In this document: piece after piece, positions 17,199-26,213 of the stretch | Layout: each line of letters opens with the position of its first letter | Numbering within the stretch: position 1 is the first letter of the stretch | From: Nitrosomonas sp. | GTDB lineage: Bacteria > Pseudomonadota > Gammaproteobacteria > Burkholderiales > Nitrosomonadaceae | Direction of reading: 5' to 3' | Assembly (NCBI GenBank): GCA_019745325.1 | Contig: JAIETK010000020.1 | Span: 1-42,503 of the forward strand | Length of the DNA stretch: 42,503 bases | Position numbers and translations under genes: made by a program | Notes under the pieces: model-generated | What the model was told of the DNA's origin: nothing | What the model saw: the letters and a program-made list of their open reading frames with translations, nothing else | Database searches by the model: none

Positions 17199-18212
17199 AT
17201 GTTGACGGAACTCGATTATTTGCCGGATGGATTCTTGCAGGTGGAAGCCGCTGAATTGCACACGGTGCTGCCCGGCCCCACCTTGATTCACTTGCCCGGC
17301 AGACGTGAAGCGCCGTTGTTTGTATCGATCCTGTTGCACGGCAATGAAGACACCGGCTTGAAAGCCATTCAGGCAGTTTTGCAGAAATATCAAAATCAGA
17401 AATTACCGCGCGCCCTATCGCTGTATGTCGGCAACGTTTCCGCCGCGCGCGCGGGGGTTCGCCGCTTGGAAAATCAGTTAGACTACAATCGCGTTTGGTC
17501 GCTCGACACAAATCCGGTGATTACCGATGAGCACCGCATGATGCAGCAAGTGATCGACATCATGACGCAACGCAACGTATTTGCCAGCATCGACATTCAT
17601 AACAATACCGGCTTAAATCCGCATTACGCCTGCGTCAATCGCCTGGATGACGCCTTTCTGCATCTGGCCACGATGTTTTCGCGCATCGTGGTGTATTTCA
17701 CCCATCCTAAAGGCGTTCAATCCGAAGCATTTGCCAGGCTCTGTCCAGCGGTTACGGTGGAATGCGGCAAGCCGGGCGGAGCTGGTGGCATCGAACACGC
17801 CGCAGGTTTTGTCGAAGGCGCATTGCATCTATCCGCATTTCCAGCGCATTCTGTAGCTAGCCAGGATCTGGAATTGTATCGATCGGTCGCTGTGGTCACG
17901 GTCCCGGAAGCAGTAAGCCTGAGCATCGGCGATCCGGCGACGGATTTGTGCTTGATCGAAAATATTGATTATTACAATTTCCGCTTGCTCGATCCCGGCA
18001 CGCCTCTGGCAGTGGTGGCGCCGGATTGCACCGAGCCTTTGCAAGTGCGCAATGGCTTGGGTTGCGACATGAGCGCACACTACTTCGAAAACCGCGACGG
18101 CAATTTATTGACCAGACAGCAGGTGATGCCCGCGATGCTGACGCGCGATATCCGCATCATCCGCCAGGATTGTTTATGCTATTTGATGGAGCGCTTGAAT
18201 CGGAGACCTTGA
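17199..18212 (+). CDS. M14-family succinylglutamate desuccinylase/aspartoacylase-like hydrolase
   Basis: A zinc-dependent amidohydrolase of 337 residues from the ATG at 17199, 2 bp after the ligase stop. The longer in-frame extension overlaps the ligase and is discarded. Zinc ligands appear as LLHGNEDTG (H..E) and DIHNNTG (third His), with VECGKPGG carrying the catalytic Glu region and a family-typical C-terminal beta domain. AstE/aspartoacylase relatives cleave N-acyl amino acids. Pairing with a GCS2 ligase suggests one enzyme makes and one trims a gamma-glutamyl-type amide; the substrate is unknown. Confidence 0.85.
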   Translation: MLTELDYLPDGFLQVEAAELHTVLPGPTLIHLPGRREAPLFVSILLHGNEDTGLKAIQAVLQKYQNQKLPRALSLYVGNVSAARAGVRRLENQLDYNRVWSLDTNPVITDEHRMMQQVIDIMTQRNVFASIDIHNNTGLNPHYACVNRLDDAFLHLATMFSRIVVYFTHPKGVQSEAFARLCPAVTVECGKPGGAGGIEHAAGFVEGALHLSAFPAHSVASQDLELYRSVAVVTVPEAVSLSIGDPATDLCLIENIDYYNFRLLDPGTPLAVVAPDCTEPLQVRNGLGCDMSAHYFENRDGNLLTRQQVMPAMLTRDIRIIRQDCLCYLMERLNRRP

Positions 18213-18398
18213 TGGGTGATCGGGTTGGAGCCGTTTGATCAAAGTAAATCGTTCCAAACGCCCCATTCCTTTAACGACCATCAGCTCCAGTCCAATGATT
18301 TACAGCAATAAAATAAAAATTCAGTATTGTTGAGATAAAAATAATAGCAATCCGGCATCAGCGTAAGAAAAGCTTGCGCTTTATTCAAAAATGAATAT

Positions 18399-18417
18399 AA
18401 TGAGAATCATTCTCATT
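18399..18417. promoter_or_regulatory. Fur box upstream of hemP
   Basis: AATGAGAATCATTCTCATT is a perfect 19-bp palindrome around a central C and matches the Fur consensus core. It ends 18 bp before the hemP ATG, so iron-bound Fur should block its transcription. Confidence 0.9.
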
Positions 18418-18435
18418 TATTATTAGAAATACATC

Positions 18436-18621
18436 ATGAATATTTTAAGCCCTCAACAAACCAGCGCAAGAAACTTGCCGCAATCCGGAATGGTGGAAAT
18501 TAACAAACTCATCGATAGCGATGCTTTATTCAGGCATGGCGATGTCGTGATCATATTACACAAGGGTGAACAGTACGCATTGCGCCGCACGCGAAACGGC
18601 AAGCTGATTCTGAACAAATAG
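18436..18621 (+). CDS. hemP: Hemin uptake protein HemP
   Basis: The 61-residue protein carries the HemP signature: IDSDALFRHGDVVIILHKGEQYALRRTRNGKLILNK in family terms 'S..Lf.g...v.I.H.g..Y.LR.Tr.gKLILtK' (given here as overlapping short motifs LFRHGDVV, HKGEQYALRRT, KLILNK). HemP homologues in betaproteobacteria act in haem and iron uptake gene control. It is directly under a perfect Fur box. Unusually, no TonB-dependent receptor or hem/hmu transport genes follow; the next gene is bacterioferritin after 229 bp. Confidence 0.92.
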   Translation: MNILSPQQTSARNLPQSGMVEINKLIDSDALFRHGDVVIILHKGEQYALRRTRNGKLILNK

Positions 18622-18850
18622 TGGATAAAAAACGCATATCCTGTATATTTATGCTTGTAACTTATGAGTGGTATCCTCGTCGCAAAAACAACCTTAGCTG
18701 GATTTGCGAATGCATGATTAAAACGCATGCGAGGTATGCTGATCGGCATATTACAAGCAATTGAATTGATAATGCGGGGAATGCAATACCTGCGCGATAT
18801 CTCTCCGGTGCAGCCGCTAATATGCAAAAGACTTGTTTGAGGAGATAAAA

Positions 18851-19315
18851 ATGAAAGGTAACGTAGAAATTATTCGCTGGTTGAATCTGCAACTGCAACA
18901 TGAATTAACTGCCATTAATCAATATTTCCTCCACGCTCGCATGTATAAAAATTGGGGGTTTAACAGTCTTGGAGACCATGAATTTAAAGAATCCTGCGAG
19001 GAAATGAAACATGCGGATAGCTTGATCGAAAGGATTCTTCTACTGGAAGGTCTTCCCAATCTACAGGATTTAGGCAAATTAATGATCGGGGAAACCGCGG
19101 AAGAATGTGTCGCATGTGATTTGAAACTTGAGTATACCTCGCGGGATACGTTGCTCGCCGCAATAGCCGCCTGTGAATCCGCGCAGGATTTTGTGTCGCG
19201 GGAGATTTTTGAAAAGATTTTAGAGGACACTGAAGAACATATTGATTGGCTGGAAACCCAATTGGATGTCATGGAAAAAGTCGGAATCCACAATTGGCTG
19301 CAAAGCCAGATGTAA
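18851..19315 (+). CDS. bfr: Bacterioferritin
   Basis: A 24-mer iron-storage haemoprotein subunit. ATG 18851 follows GAGGAG at a proper distance; the TTG at 18833 is less likely. With this start the numbering matches E. coli Bfr: ferroxidase ligands E18, E51, H54 and E94 are present, the haem ligand M52 is present, and H130 is present. The remaining ligand position, 127, is Thr (EDTEEH, where E. coli has DEEGH), so E128 would have to substitute. The C-terminus NWLQSQM is typical. It sits between Fur-regulated hemP and the DUF2325 gene. Confidence 0.95.
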   Translation: MKGNVEIIRWLNLQLQHELTAINQYFLHARMYKNWGFNSLGDHEFKESCEEMKHADSLIERILLLEGLPNLQDLGKLMIGETAEECVACDLKLEYTSRDTLLAAIAACESAQDFVSREIFEKILEDTEEHIDWLETQLDVMEKVGIHNWLQSQM

Positions 19316-19438
19316 TTTGTTTTGCCATCGCCGCTGGAGTTTCTCTTCCTTATCCAGCGGCATATTTAGCCAGCCAGCCCTTCTCCCGGGTCAGCCAGCC
19401 GTTTTTTTTGATGCTGATGACTTGCAGGAGACTCGAAA

Positions 19439-20089
19439 ATGAAATTCATAAAGAAACCCGCTGTTGCCGCTTCAATGGGCGCCATCCCTCATTATCATGT
19501 TTCGCCTTCAACTGATGCCGATGGTTTCATAACCCAGCACAACAGAAATTTCATTCAACTATTTAAGATGCTTAACCGCTGGCGCGATGGGTTAGGACGG
19601 ATATTTGCAAATCACATTAATGCCGGCTCAGCTGCAAATAAAACTTCGGCTATTACCGGCTGGGCGCCCTTAGTCAAAGCTTCATCACAGATTGAAACAA
19701 CGGACACTGCTAATTCGGACGGTGCGCAGCATTCACATCACCACACTGCATACTTGAAAAACCGGTCCGTATTATGTATCGGCGGACGCATCAAACTGTA
19801 CTCGCAGTATGAGCGGATAATTGCTGAACACGGAGGTTTTTTCTTGGCGTTTCATGGTGGCGCCGATGATGCACTGGATCGCTTGCCGATGTTGCTGGAG
19901 ATGACCGATATGATCATTTGTCCGGTCGATTGCGTCAATCACGAAGCGTTCCTGATGGTCAAGCGTTTTTGCAGATACACACAAAAACCTTGCGTATTGC
20001 TGGATCGCTCTGGAGTCAGAACTTTCAGTGCCGGTATCCAGGCGTTAGCAAAAGGCGATGATGAAATGAGCAACGATCAGAATCCGTAA
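19439..20089 (+). CDS. DUF2325-domain protein downstream of bfr
   Basis: The 216-residue protein has a low-complexity polar N-terminal half (with a HSHHH cluster near 100) and a C-terminal DUF2325 domain (about 109-205): VLCIGGRIKLYSQYERIIAEHGG, then HHGG-like FHGGADDALDRLP, CPVDCVNHEAF and a final KPCVLLDRSG (short motifs of one domain). The fold is thought to be Rossmann-like; function is unknown. Ribosome-binding site CAGGAG precedes the ATG. DUF2325 proteins often neighbour metal or redox genes, and here the His cluster and Cys (CPVDC) suggest possible metal binding. Confidence 0.82.
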   Translation: MKFIKKPAVAASMGAIPHYHVSPSTDADGFITQHNRNFIQLFKMLNRWRDGLGRIFANHINAGSAANKTSAITGWAPLVKASSQIETTDTANSDGAQHSHHHTAYLKNRSVLCIGGRIKLYSQYERIIAEHGGFFLAFHGGADDALDRLPMLLEMTDMIICPVDCVNHEAFLMVKRFCRYTQKPCVLLDRSGVRTFSAGIQALAKGDDEMSNDQNP

Positions 20090-20114
20090 ATTTTCGTGAC
20101 CATCAAGCAACCCC

Positions 20115-20150
20115 AATGAGCTCAGCCGCTCTTGACAGCCTAAGCTCATT
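20115..20150. terminator. Stem-loop between convergent genes
   Basis: AATGAGCT (20115-20122) and AGCTCATT (20143-20150) form an 8-bp perfect stem with a 20-nt loop between the DUF2325 gene and the PEP-CTERM gene. No T-tract, so termination is uncertain. Confidence 0.45.
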
Positions 20151-20171
20151 AGGTCAATTGTGCTGCGCTCA

Positions 20172-21341
20172 TCACTGCAAGGATAATTGTTTCTCCCCGC
20201 GCCGCCAGGCAATACCCAGCAACCCTAATCCCGCCAGTAACATCAGGTAAGTTTCAGGTTCCGGCACGGCAACAACCGGTGAAAGCAAAAATGCTCTGGA
20301 ACCGCCTCCGGGCGATCCGGCCAATTGCCCCCAGCCGATGATTTGCCCGTGATTATTAATACCAACGGCGGTCAATTCGCTCCATCCAGCCGCGACAACC
20401 GGTTCCAGCAATGAAAGATCGATCACAGTTCCATCGCGGTAGAGAAATGAGCTGCGGGTACAATCGCTGCAGTAATTGTTAATACCGCCGACTACTTGTC
20501 CGAAATCGTTGATGGCATCCGCACGGCTATCCAGAGAAATCGCCAAACCCTCCATGCCGGTACCGTCGGCATCCACAATGAAAGCTTCCATCGAATAGAA
20601 ACCGAAAAAATCATCGTAAAGCCCGGAGAATCCGACAATTTGTCCGGAGCTGTTGATGTCCCAGGCAGCGCTGTCAGATGTGCCATTGAGCGTACTCAAG
20701 TCGGTCATCCCGATACCGCCGGCACCGGTGACAAATGCATGTTGCGTAGTGCTGCCGGCAATGGACGAAGCACCCACCACCTCTCCTGCGTTATTGATGC
20801 CGTAAGCCACACTGTAGTCTCCGCCGAGAGTCCCCAAGTCGGTCATTCCCACGCCGCCAGGGCCGGTAATGAAGGCATGGTAAGCGGCGTTACCCTCGGT
20901 GGAAGATACGCCGACTACTTGCCCCCAATCATTAATGCCGTATGCGATGCTGAAATCCCCTCCGAGAGTTCCCAAGTCCGTCATTCCCAACCCGTTGGCG
21001 CCGGTAATATAGGCATGAATTTCACCGGAACCGGTCATGGAATAACCCGCCACTTGTCCAGAATTATTGATGTCGAGAGCAAAGCTTTTGGCTCCGCCCA
21101 GCGTATCCAAATAGCTCATCCCGACACCGTTAGGACCGGTAATGAAGGCGCGATCGGCGCCATTGCCGTTCCCAACCACCTGCCCGGCATCGTTAATCGC
21201 TTGCGCAACACTGTAGGTGCCGCCATGTGTTCCTAAACCTACGATCGACCAACCGGCATTGACTGTTGATGGCACAGAAACCGCAAAGACTCCGCCAAGA
21301 AAGATTGCAGCACGATTAAGTTTGAAAAGCGGATAACTCAT
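20172..21341 (-). CDS. HAF-repeat protein with PEP-CTERM sorting signal
   Basis: An exported 389-residue protein. The N-terminal signal ends near VNAGW. The body is built from about six HAF-type repeats (units such as AFITGPNGVGM, DLGTLGGDYSVAYGIN, GQVVG), each about 45-50 residues and forming extended beta structure. The C-terminus VPEPETYLMLLAGLGLLGIA plus WRRGEK is a PEP-CTERM signal: VPEP motif, membrane helix, basic end. It should be cleaved and attached by an exosortase, probably reaching the cell surface or biofilm matrix. No exosortase lies in the window, but a PEP-CTERM-type CAAX-protease-like gene is at 37016-37681. Confidence 0.92.
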   Translation of the reverse strand: MSYPLFKLNRAAIFLGGVFAVSVPSTVNAGWSIVGLGTHGGTYSVAQAINDAGQVVGNGNGADRAFITGPNGVGMSYLDTLGGAKSFALDINNSGQVAGYSMTGSGEIHAYITGANGLGMTDLGTLGGDFSIAYGINDWGQVVGVSSTEGNAAYHAFITGPGGVGMTDLGTLGGDYSVAYGINNAGEVVGASSIAGSTTQHAFVTGAGGIGMTDLSTLNGTSDSAAWDINSSGQIVGFSGLYDDFFGFYSMEAFIVDADGTGMEGLAISLDSRADAINDFGQVVGGINNYCSDCTRSSFLYRDGTVIDLSLLEPVVAAGWSELTAVGINNHGQIIGWGQLAGSPGGGSRAFLLSPVVAVPEPETYLMLLAGLGLLGIAWRRGEKQLSLQ

Positions 21342-21836
21342 TTTTTCCTCACTGAGATAAAGTGGATTAAACTTCCCGGGATTGAGCGGAAATTACAATT
21401 AATTGATTAACATAGACTTCCAATAGATGACAGGAATTGACTATCAAATCTCTCAAGATTTGAACAACCGGATTAGATTTCTGTCCTGCCGAATAGTAAT
21501 GCCGGTATTAATTTTAATCATTCAGAATAAGCCCATTTTTACCCGCCATTTCCGGATTTACCCGTAGCAATTCCTATTCATTCCCATGAATTAACGGGAA
21601 TTTCCAGTGTTATTCCTGGAAATAGAAATGACACTTTAAACCGGATACTGATTGATGACTCTCGAATGATTCATTATCACTGTTCGATCAATGCCAGGTT
21701 GACGCCACCGGCTTTGATCATCAGTTTTCCCTTATCCAGAAACATCGCGGTATGCAATAGAATCCGTAACTTGTACTATAATCCCGGTTTAACACGCATT
21801 TAACGAACTGCAATCGACCTCTTGTTAAGTAAATCC
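21342..21836. other. Divergent promoter region, PEP-CTERM gene / proA
   Basis: The 495-bp region has no gene. Two clear inverted repeats are visible: CAAATCT/AGATTTG at 21445-21451 and 21456-21462 (4-nt loop), 104 bp from the PEP-CTERM start, and ATTTCCAG/CTGGAAAT at 21600-21607 and 21616-21623 (8-nt loop). They are candidate operators for the two divergent genes. Confidence 0.55.
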
Positions 21837-23102
21837 ATGAACACCTCTGATATCAAAAGTTACATGCAAGCCCTCGGCCAGCAAGCACGCGCGGCCTCGC
21901 GACAAGTCGCCAAAGCCGAAACAGCAGCGAAGAACCAAGCCTTGACAGCCATGGCGAACGCCATCCGGCGCGATGAATCCGTGCTAATCGCCGCAAATGC
22001 CAAGGACCTGGATAACGCACGCGTCAAAGGTTTGGAGGCTTCAATGATAGACCGCTTAACCTTGTCACCCAAGAGCGTTGCGACAATGGCCGAAGGATTG
22101 CTGCAAATCGCCGCTCTGGCCGATCCGGTGGGTGAGATCAGCGGATTGAATTACCGCCCTTCCGGAATTCAAGTCGGAAAAATGCGCGTTCCGCTGGGCG
22201 TCATCGGCATTATTTACGAAGCGCGCCCGAATGTAACCGCCGATGCGGCGGGGTTGTGCTTGAAAGCAGGCAATGCGGCGATTTTGCGCGGCGGATCGGA
22301 GGCCATCCATAGCAATCAAGCCATCGCGGCATGCGTGCAAGAAGGCTTACGGCTCGCCGGATTGCCAGAAACCGCCGTGCAAGTGATTGAAACCACCGAT
22401 CGCGCGGCCGTCGGCGAATTGATTACGATGAAAGAATTTGTCGATGTGATCGTGCCGCGTGGCGGCAAGGGTTTGATCGAACGCATCGCCAATGAAGCGC
22501 GGATTCCGGTCATCAAGCATCTTGACGGCGTTTGCCATGTTTATATCGACGATCAGGCAGATTTCGACAAAGCGATCAAAATCGCCGATCACGCCAAAAC
22601 TCAACGCTACGGCACCTGCAATACCATGGAAACGTTGCTGATCCATGCCAATGTGGCATCGAACATTCTGCCGCCGCTCAGCAAAATTTATTTTGGCAAG
22701 GGCGTTGAACTACGCGGCGACGAAACGGCTTGCCGCATCATTCCGCAAATGAAAGCAGCCACCGAATCCGATTGGTACGAGGAATACCTGGGGCCGGTTC
22801 TGAGTATCCGCATCGTTGAGAGCCTGGATCAAGCGATCGATCACATTACCCGATACGGTTCGCAACATACCGATGCCATCGTCACCGAAAACTATACGCG
22901 AGCCCGGCGTTTTCTCCGGGAAGTGGATTCCAGTTCGGTGATGGTCAATACCACCACCCGCTTCGCGGATGGCTTTGAATACGGTTTGGGCGCCGAAATC
23001 GGCATTTCCACCGACAAACTTCATGCACGCGGGCCGGTGGGTCTCGAAGGCCTGACCAGTCAGAAATTTATCGTGTTGGGTGACGGTCAGTTAAGAAATT
23101 AA
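21837..23102 (+). CDS. proA: Gamma-glutamyl phosphate reductase
   Basis: ProA converts gamma-glutamyl phosphate to glutamate semialdehyde with NADPH, the second step of proline synthesis. The protein is 421 residues from ATG 21837 ([11 protein letters not shown]); the in-frame TTG at 21822 adds five odd residues. Family segments are [34 protein letters not shown], the catalytic cysteine in [12 protein letters not shown], and the end [20 protein letters not shown] with [10 protein letters not shown]. Length is standard. proB is not adjacent. The lpdA gene follows after 20 bp and may be co-transcribed. Confidence 0.97.
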   Translation: MNTSDIKSYMQALGQQARAASRQVAKAETAAKNQALTAMANAIRRDESVLIAANAKDLDNARVKGLEASMIDRLTLSPKSVATMAEGLLQIAALADPVGEISGLNYRPSGIQVGKMRVPLGVIGIIYEARPNVTADAAGLCLKAGNAAILRGGSEAIHSNQAIAACVQEGLRLAGLPETAVQVIETTDRAAVGELITMKEFVDVIVPRGGKGLIERIANEARIPVIKHLDGVCHVYIDDQADFDKAIKIADHAKTQRYGTCNTMETLLIHANVASNILPPLSKIYFGKGVELRGDETACRIIPQMKAATESDWYEEYLGPVLSIRIVESLDQAIDHITRYGSQHTDAIVTENYTRARRFLREVDSSSVMVNTTTRFADGFEYGLGAEIGISTDKLHARGPVGLEGLTSQKFIVLGDGQLRN

Positions 23103-23122
23103 ACACCCCGTTAAAGGTTTCC

Positions 23123-24877
23123 ATGGCACCCATTATTGAAGTAAAAATTCCCGACATCGGTGATTTCAAGGATGTACCGGTCATTGAAGTGCTGGTATCG
23201 CCCGGCGATGCCGTTGAGAAAGAAACTTCGCTGATCACATTGGAAACCGATAAAGCCTCGATGGAAATACCGTCGCCACAAGCCGGAACCGTACAGGATA
23301 TCCGTGTCAGCGTGGGCGATAAAGTTTCGGAAGGATCGGTGATTTTGACATTAGCAGTCACTCAACCGGCGGAATCCATTCAAACCGGATCGTCTCACGA
23401 CGTCTCTCAAACCCCTCCAGTTTCGCCGTCAGCAACACTATCAAGATCCGAGCAAGCAAGCATGCAAGGCGGCATCCATGCCGATGTCGTAGTGCTCGGC
23501 GCCGGCCCCGGCGGTTACACCGCAGCCTTCCGCGCCGCCGATCTGGGGAAGAAAGTGGTGTTAATCGAGCGTTATCCAACTCTCGGCGGCGTCTGTCTGA
23601 ATGTCGGTTGCATCCCTTCGAAGGCGCTGCTGCATGCGGCCAAGGTCATCACCGAAACTGAGGAGCTGTCGTCTCACGGTCTCTTATTCAACAAACCTCA
23701 AGTCGATCTGGATAAACTGCGCACCTGGAAAGAGTCGGTCATAGCCAAGCTGACCAAAGGTCTGAAGGCACTGGCAAAGCAGCGCAAAGTTGAAATTGTC
23801 CACGGCGTTGGGAAATTTGCCTCAGCCCATTTGCTGGAAGTGGCTACCGCCGATGGCCGCAAAACAATTTCTTTCGACCACTGCATCATTGCCGCCGGCT
23901 CCAGCGTTGCCCGCATTCCTGGTTTTCCATACCACGATCCGCGCTTGATGGATTCCACCGGTGCCTTGAATCTGCAAGACATCCCGCAACGATTGCTGAT
24001 CATTGGCGGCGGCATCATCGGTCTGGAAATGGCAACCGTCTATGACGCGCTGGGAAGTAAAATCAGCGTGGTTGAATCGATGGAACAGTTGATTCCCGGT
24101 GCCGATGCAGATCTGATCAAACCGTTATTCCGCCGTATCAAGAAACGTTATGAAGCAATCTATCTTAAAACGAAAGTAAGCCGGATTGAACCGGCAGCGG
24201 ACGGATTAGCTGTCACCTTCGAAGGTGAGAATGCACCATCGCAGCAAACCTACGACCGGATTCTGGTGGCAGCCGGACGGCGCCCGAATGGACATCATAT
24301 CGGTGCTAGTGAAATCGGTATTCATGTCAATGAGCGAGGCTTCATTCCGGTGGATCCGCAAATGCGCACCAATCTGCCGCATATTTTCGCGATCGGCGAT
24401 ATCGCGGGTGAACCGATGCTGGCCCACAAAGCGACCTACGAGGGAAAGCTCGCCGCTGAAGTAATTGCCGGTCATAAAGCGCAGTTCGATGCCCGCACAA
24501 TCCCCTCCGTGGCTTACACCGACCCTGAAGTGGCTTGGATGGGCTTGACTGAAAAAGAAGCCATCCAGCAAGGCATCGACTATGAGAAAAGCAGCTTTCC
24601 CTGGGCTGCCAGCGGACGCGCCATCTCGATGGCACGCGACGAGGGATACACACAATTATTATTCGATAAACAAACACGGCGGATACTCGGCGCCGGCATC
24701 ACCGGTATCAATGCCGGTGAACTCATCTCCGAAACCGTGCTGGCGCTGGAAATGGGCGCTGATATGGAAGATATCGGTTTAACCATCCACCCGCACCCGA
24801 CGCTGTCGGAAACAATTCTGTTTGCAGCGGAAACCGCAACTGGAACTATCACCGATCTCTATTTACCAAAGAAATGA
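23123..24877 (+). CDS. lpdA: Dihydrolipoyl dehydrogenase with N-terminal lipoyl domain
   Basis: E3 subunit of 2-oxoacid dehydrogenase complexes, 584 residues. The N-terminal lipoyl domain (about 2-80) has lipoyl-lysine K44 in [13 protein letters not shown] linker rich in Pro and Ser follows. FAD is bound through [20 protein letters not shown], the redox-active disulfide is in [13 protein letters not shown], the NAD motif is [12 protein letters not shown], and the catalytic His-Glu pair is in HPHPTLSET. Such lipoyl-E3 fusions belong to the pyruvate dehydrogenase complex of betaproteobacteria, usually right after aceE-aceF. Here it follows proA instead, with aceE/aceF elsewhere. Confidence 0.96.
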   Translation: MAPIIEVKIPDIGDFKDVPVIEVLVSPGDAVEKETSLITLETDKASMEIPSPQAGTVQDIRVSVGDKVSEGSVILTLAVTQPAESIQTGSSHDVSQTPPVSPSATLSRSEQASMQGGIHADVVVLGAGPGGYTAAFRAADLGKKVVLIERYPTLGGVCLNVGCIPSKALLHAAKVITETEELSSHGLLFNKPQVDLDKLRTWKESVIAKLTKGLKALAKQRKVEIVHGVGKFASAHLLEVATADGRKTISFDHCIIAAGSSVARIPGFPYHDPRLMDSTGALNLQDIPQRLLIIGGGIIGLEMATVYDALGSKISVVESMEQLIPGADADLIKPLFRRIKKRYEAIYLKTKVSRIEPAADGLAVTFEGENAPSQQTYDRILVAAGRRPNGHHIGASEIGIHVNERGFIPVDPQMRTNLPHIFAIGDIAGEPMLAHKATYEGKLAAEVIAGHKAQFDARTIPSVAYTDPEVAWMGLTEKEAIQQGIDYEKSSFPWAASGRAISMARDEGYTQLLFDKQTRRILGAGITGINAGELISETVLALEMGADMEDIGLTIHPHPTLSETILFAAETATGTITDLYLPKK

Positions 24878-24945
24878 CCCCCTTAAAAATTCTTCATCGC
24901 GACCAATTGATTATTAAACGATTCTTTTACTGATTTACAACGATT

Positions 24946-25353
24946 ATGATGGCCTCAAAGAAAACATTAATTTTTGCATTGTTGGCTTTGCTTTTTTTAG
25001 CCAGTGGCATACCCAGTTCGTGGGCGACCCATATATCACAACCGATTCTTATCGATCCTAAAACACAATTCACCATCGGTGAACCCGTCATTCTTCACGG
25101 CTGGGTGAATTACAATGATCAAGCGGCAGCCGATGTTTTGCTGAATTTCAAAGTTACCCGGCCCGACGGTTCCATCTTGGCGGATCAATCCTATCCCAGT
25201 AACGCGGAAGGGCAATTTGAATTCAAGTTTGACACCAAAAGCGAGGCGCCCGGCAGCTATCAGGTCACCATCACGTCGCATTGTCTGGAAATTCACCGTT
25301 ATGCATGTACCTATAAAAGCCAATCGTTGACCATTCATCTCAAGAACCCATGA
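24946..25353 (+). CDS. Secreted beta-sandwich (MG2/Ig-like) protein
   Basis: The 135-residue protein has a signal peptide (MMASKKTLIFALLALLFLA, cleavage near SSWA). It is followed by one predicted beta-sandwich: FTIGEPVILHGWVNYNDQAA, VTRPDGSILADQSYPS, EGQFEFKF and APGSYQVTITS are strand patterns of MG2/macroglobulin-type or Ig-like domains. Two cysteines (HCLEIHRYACTY) could form a disulfide. No catalytic motif is seen. It lies 98 bp before the retropepsin-like gene and may be a periplasmic partner of that module. Confidence 0.68.
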   Translation: MMASKKTLIFALLALLFLASGIPSSWATHISQPILIDPKTQFTIGEPVILHGWVNYNDQAAADVLLNFKVTRPDGSILADQSYPSNAEGQFEFKFDTKSEAPGSYQVTITSHCLEIHRYACTYKSQSLTIHLKNP

Positions 25354-25451
25354 CAGCGAACCAATAACCGGTTGAACCGGACTGTTATTGCAAACGCAGC
25401 AGAGTTCGATCCCACTTACTTACTTTTATAATTCACGGTGCAATTCCATTC

Positions 25452-26213
25452 ATGAGTATTCCTCATTTATCCACTGGCAAAACTTGCTTAAGCCGTTTGC
25501 TTATCGTTCTTATTGTTGCAATGCTGGGCGCATGCAATGCGCGGGAAGATCAACTATCGGAAAGGGAAGCGATGATCCAGGCCCGGGAATCGGAGCTGGT
25601 TAACCTATTTGCGGAACTGGTTGAGACCAGGAAACTCCTGGAAAAGAATCAATCTGATCATTCAGCAGATGCAAAAGAAATCACCGTCCCGACGAAAACC
25701 GATCAGCGCTCCTGTGACGATGTCAATGCTGTTGCCCCCAAACCGGAATCATCAGGCAAAATGGATGGCAAGACACTGCTCGGCGGCATTGAAAATGTCT
25801 ACCTCGATCCACCCAGCCTGGAATTCAGCGCCCGGATTGATACCGGTGCGCGAACCTCGTCGCTGAATGCAATGGATATCGTGGAATTTGAGAGAGATGG
25901 AAAACCGTTCGTAAAATTCAAACTGACACACCCGGAAACCGGCGAGATCCTCGAACTGACCCGGCGCTTGCGCCGGCATGTACGCGTCAAGGAACGCGGC
26001 GACAGGGAAGCGCAGCGGCGCCCTGTAGTCAGAATGCGCGTAATTCTTGCTGATATTAATGAACAAATCGATTTCACGCTGGAAAATCGCAGCAAGTTTA
26101 AATATCAAGTTCTGATCGGCAGGAATTTACTCAATGACTTGGCGATTGTAGATGTCAGCAAAAATTTCATCGCCGGAAAAACTGAAGCGCTCGAAGCAGG
26201 CAATGTGAACTAA
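25452..26213 (+). CDS. Retropepsin-like lipoprotein (RimK/ATP-grasp-associated protease family)
   Basis: The 253-residue lipoprotein has lipobox LGAC with Cys28, a short coiled-coil (about 30-65), a disordered linker, then the protease-like domain (about 108-245). The aspartic protease motif IDTGARTSSL has D130 as catalytic residue; the second conserved area VLIGRNLLNDLAIVDVSKNF follows the fold of one-domain retropepsins. Databases often call the family 'ATP-dependent zinc protease', a misleading name. Its stop overlaps the ATG of the transglutaminase-like gene by one base. This order, protease, 7TM transglutaminase, ATP-grasp ligase, is the known amidoligase-associated module. Confidence 0.85.
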   Translation: MSIPHLSTGKTCLSRLLIVLIVAMLGACNAREDQLSEREAMIQARESELVNLFAELVETRKLLEKNQSDHSADAKEITVPTKTDQRSCDDVNAVAPKPESSGKMDGKTLLGGIENVYLDPPSLEFSARIDTGARTSSLNAMDIVEFERDGKPFVKFKLTHPETGEILELTRRLRRHVRVKERGDREAQRRPVVRMRVILADINEQIDFTLENRSKFKYQVLIGRNLLNDLAIVDVSKNFIAGKTEALEAGNVN

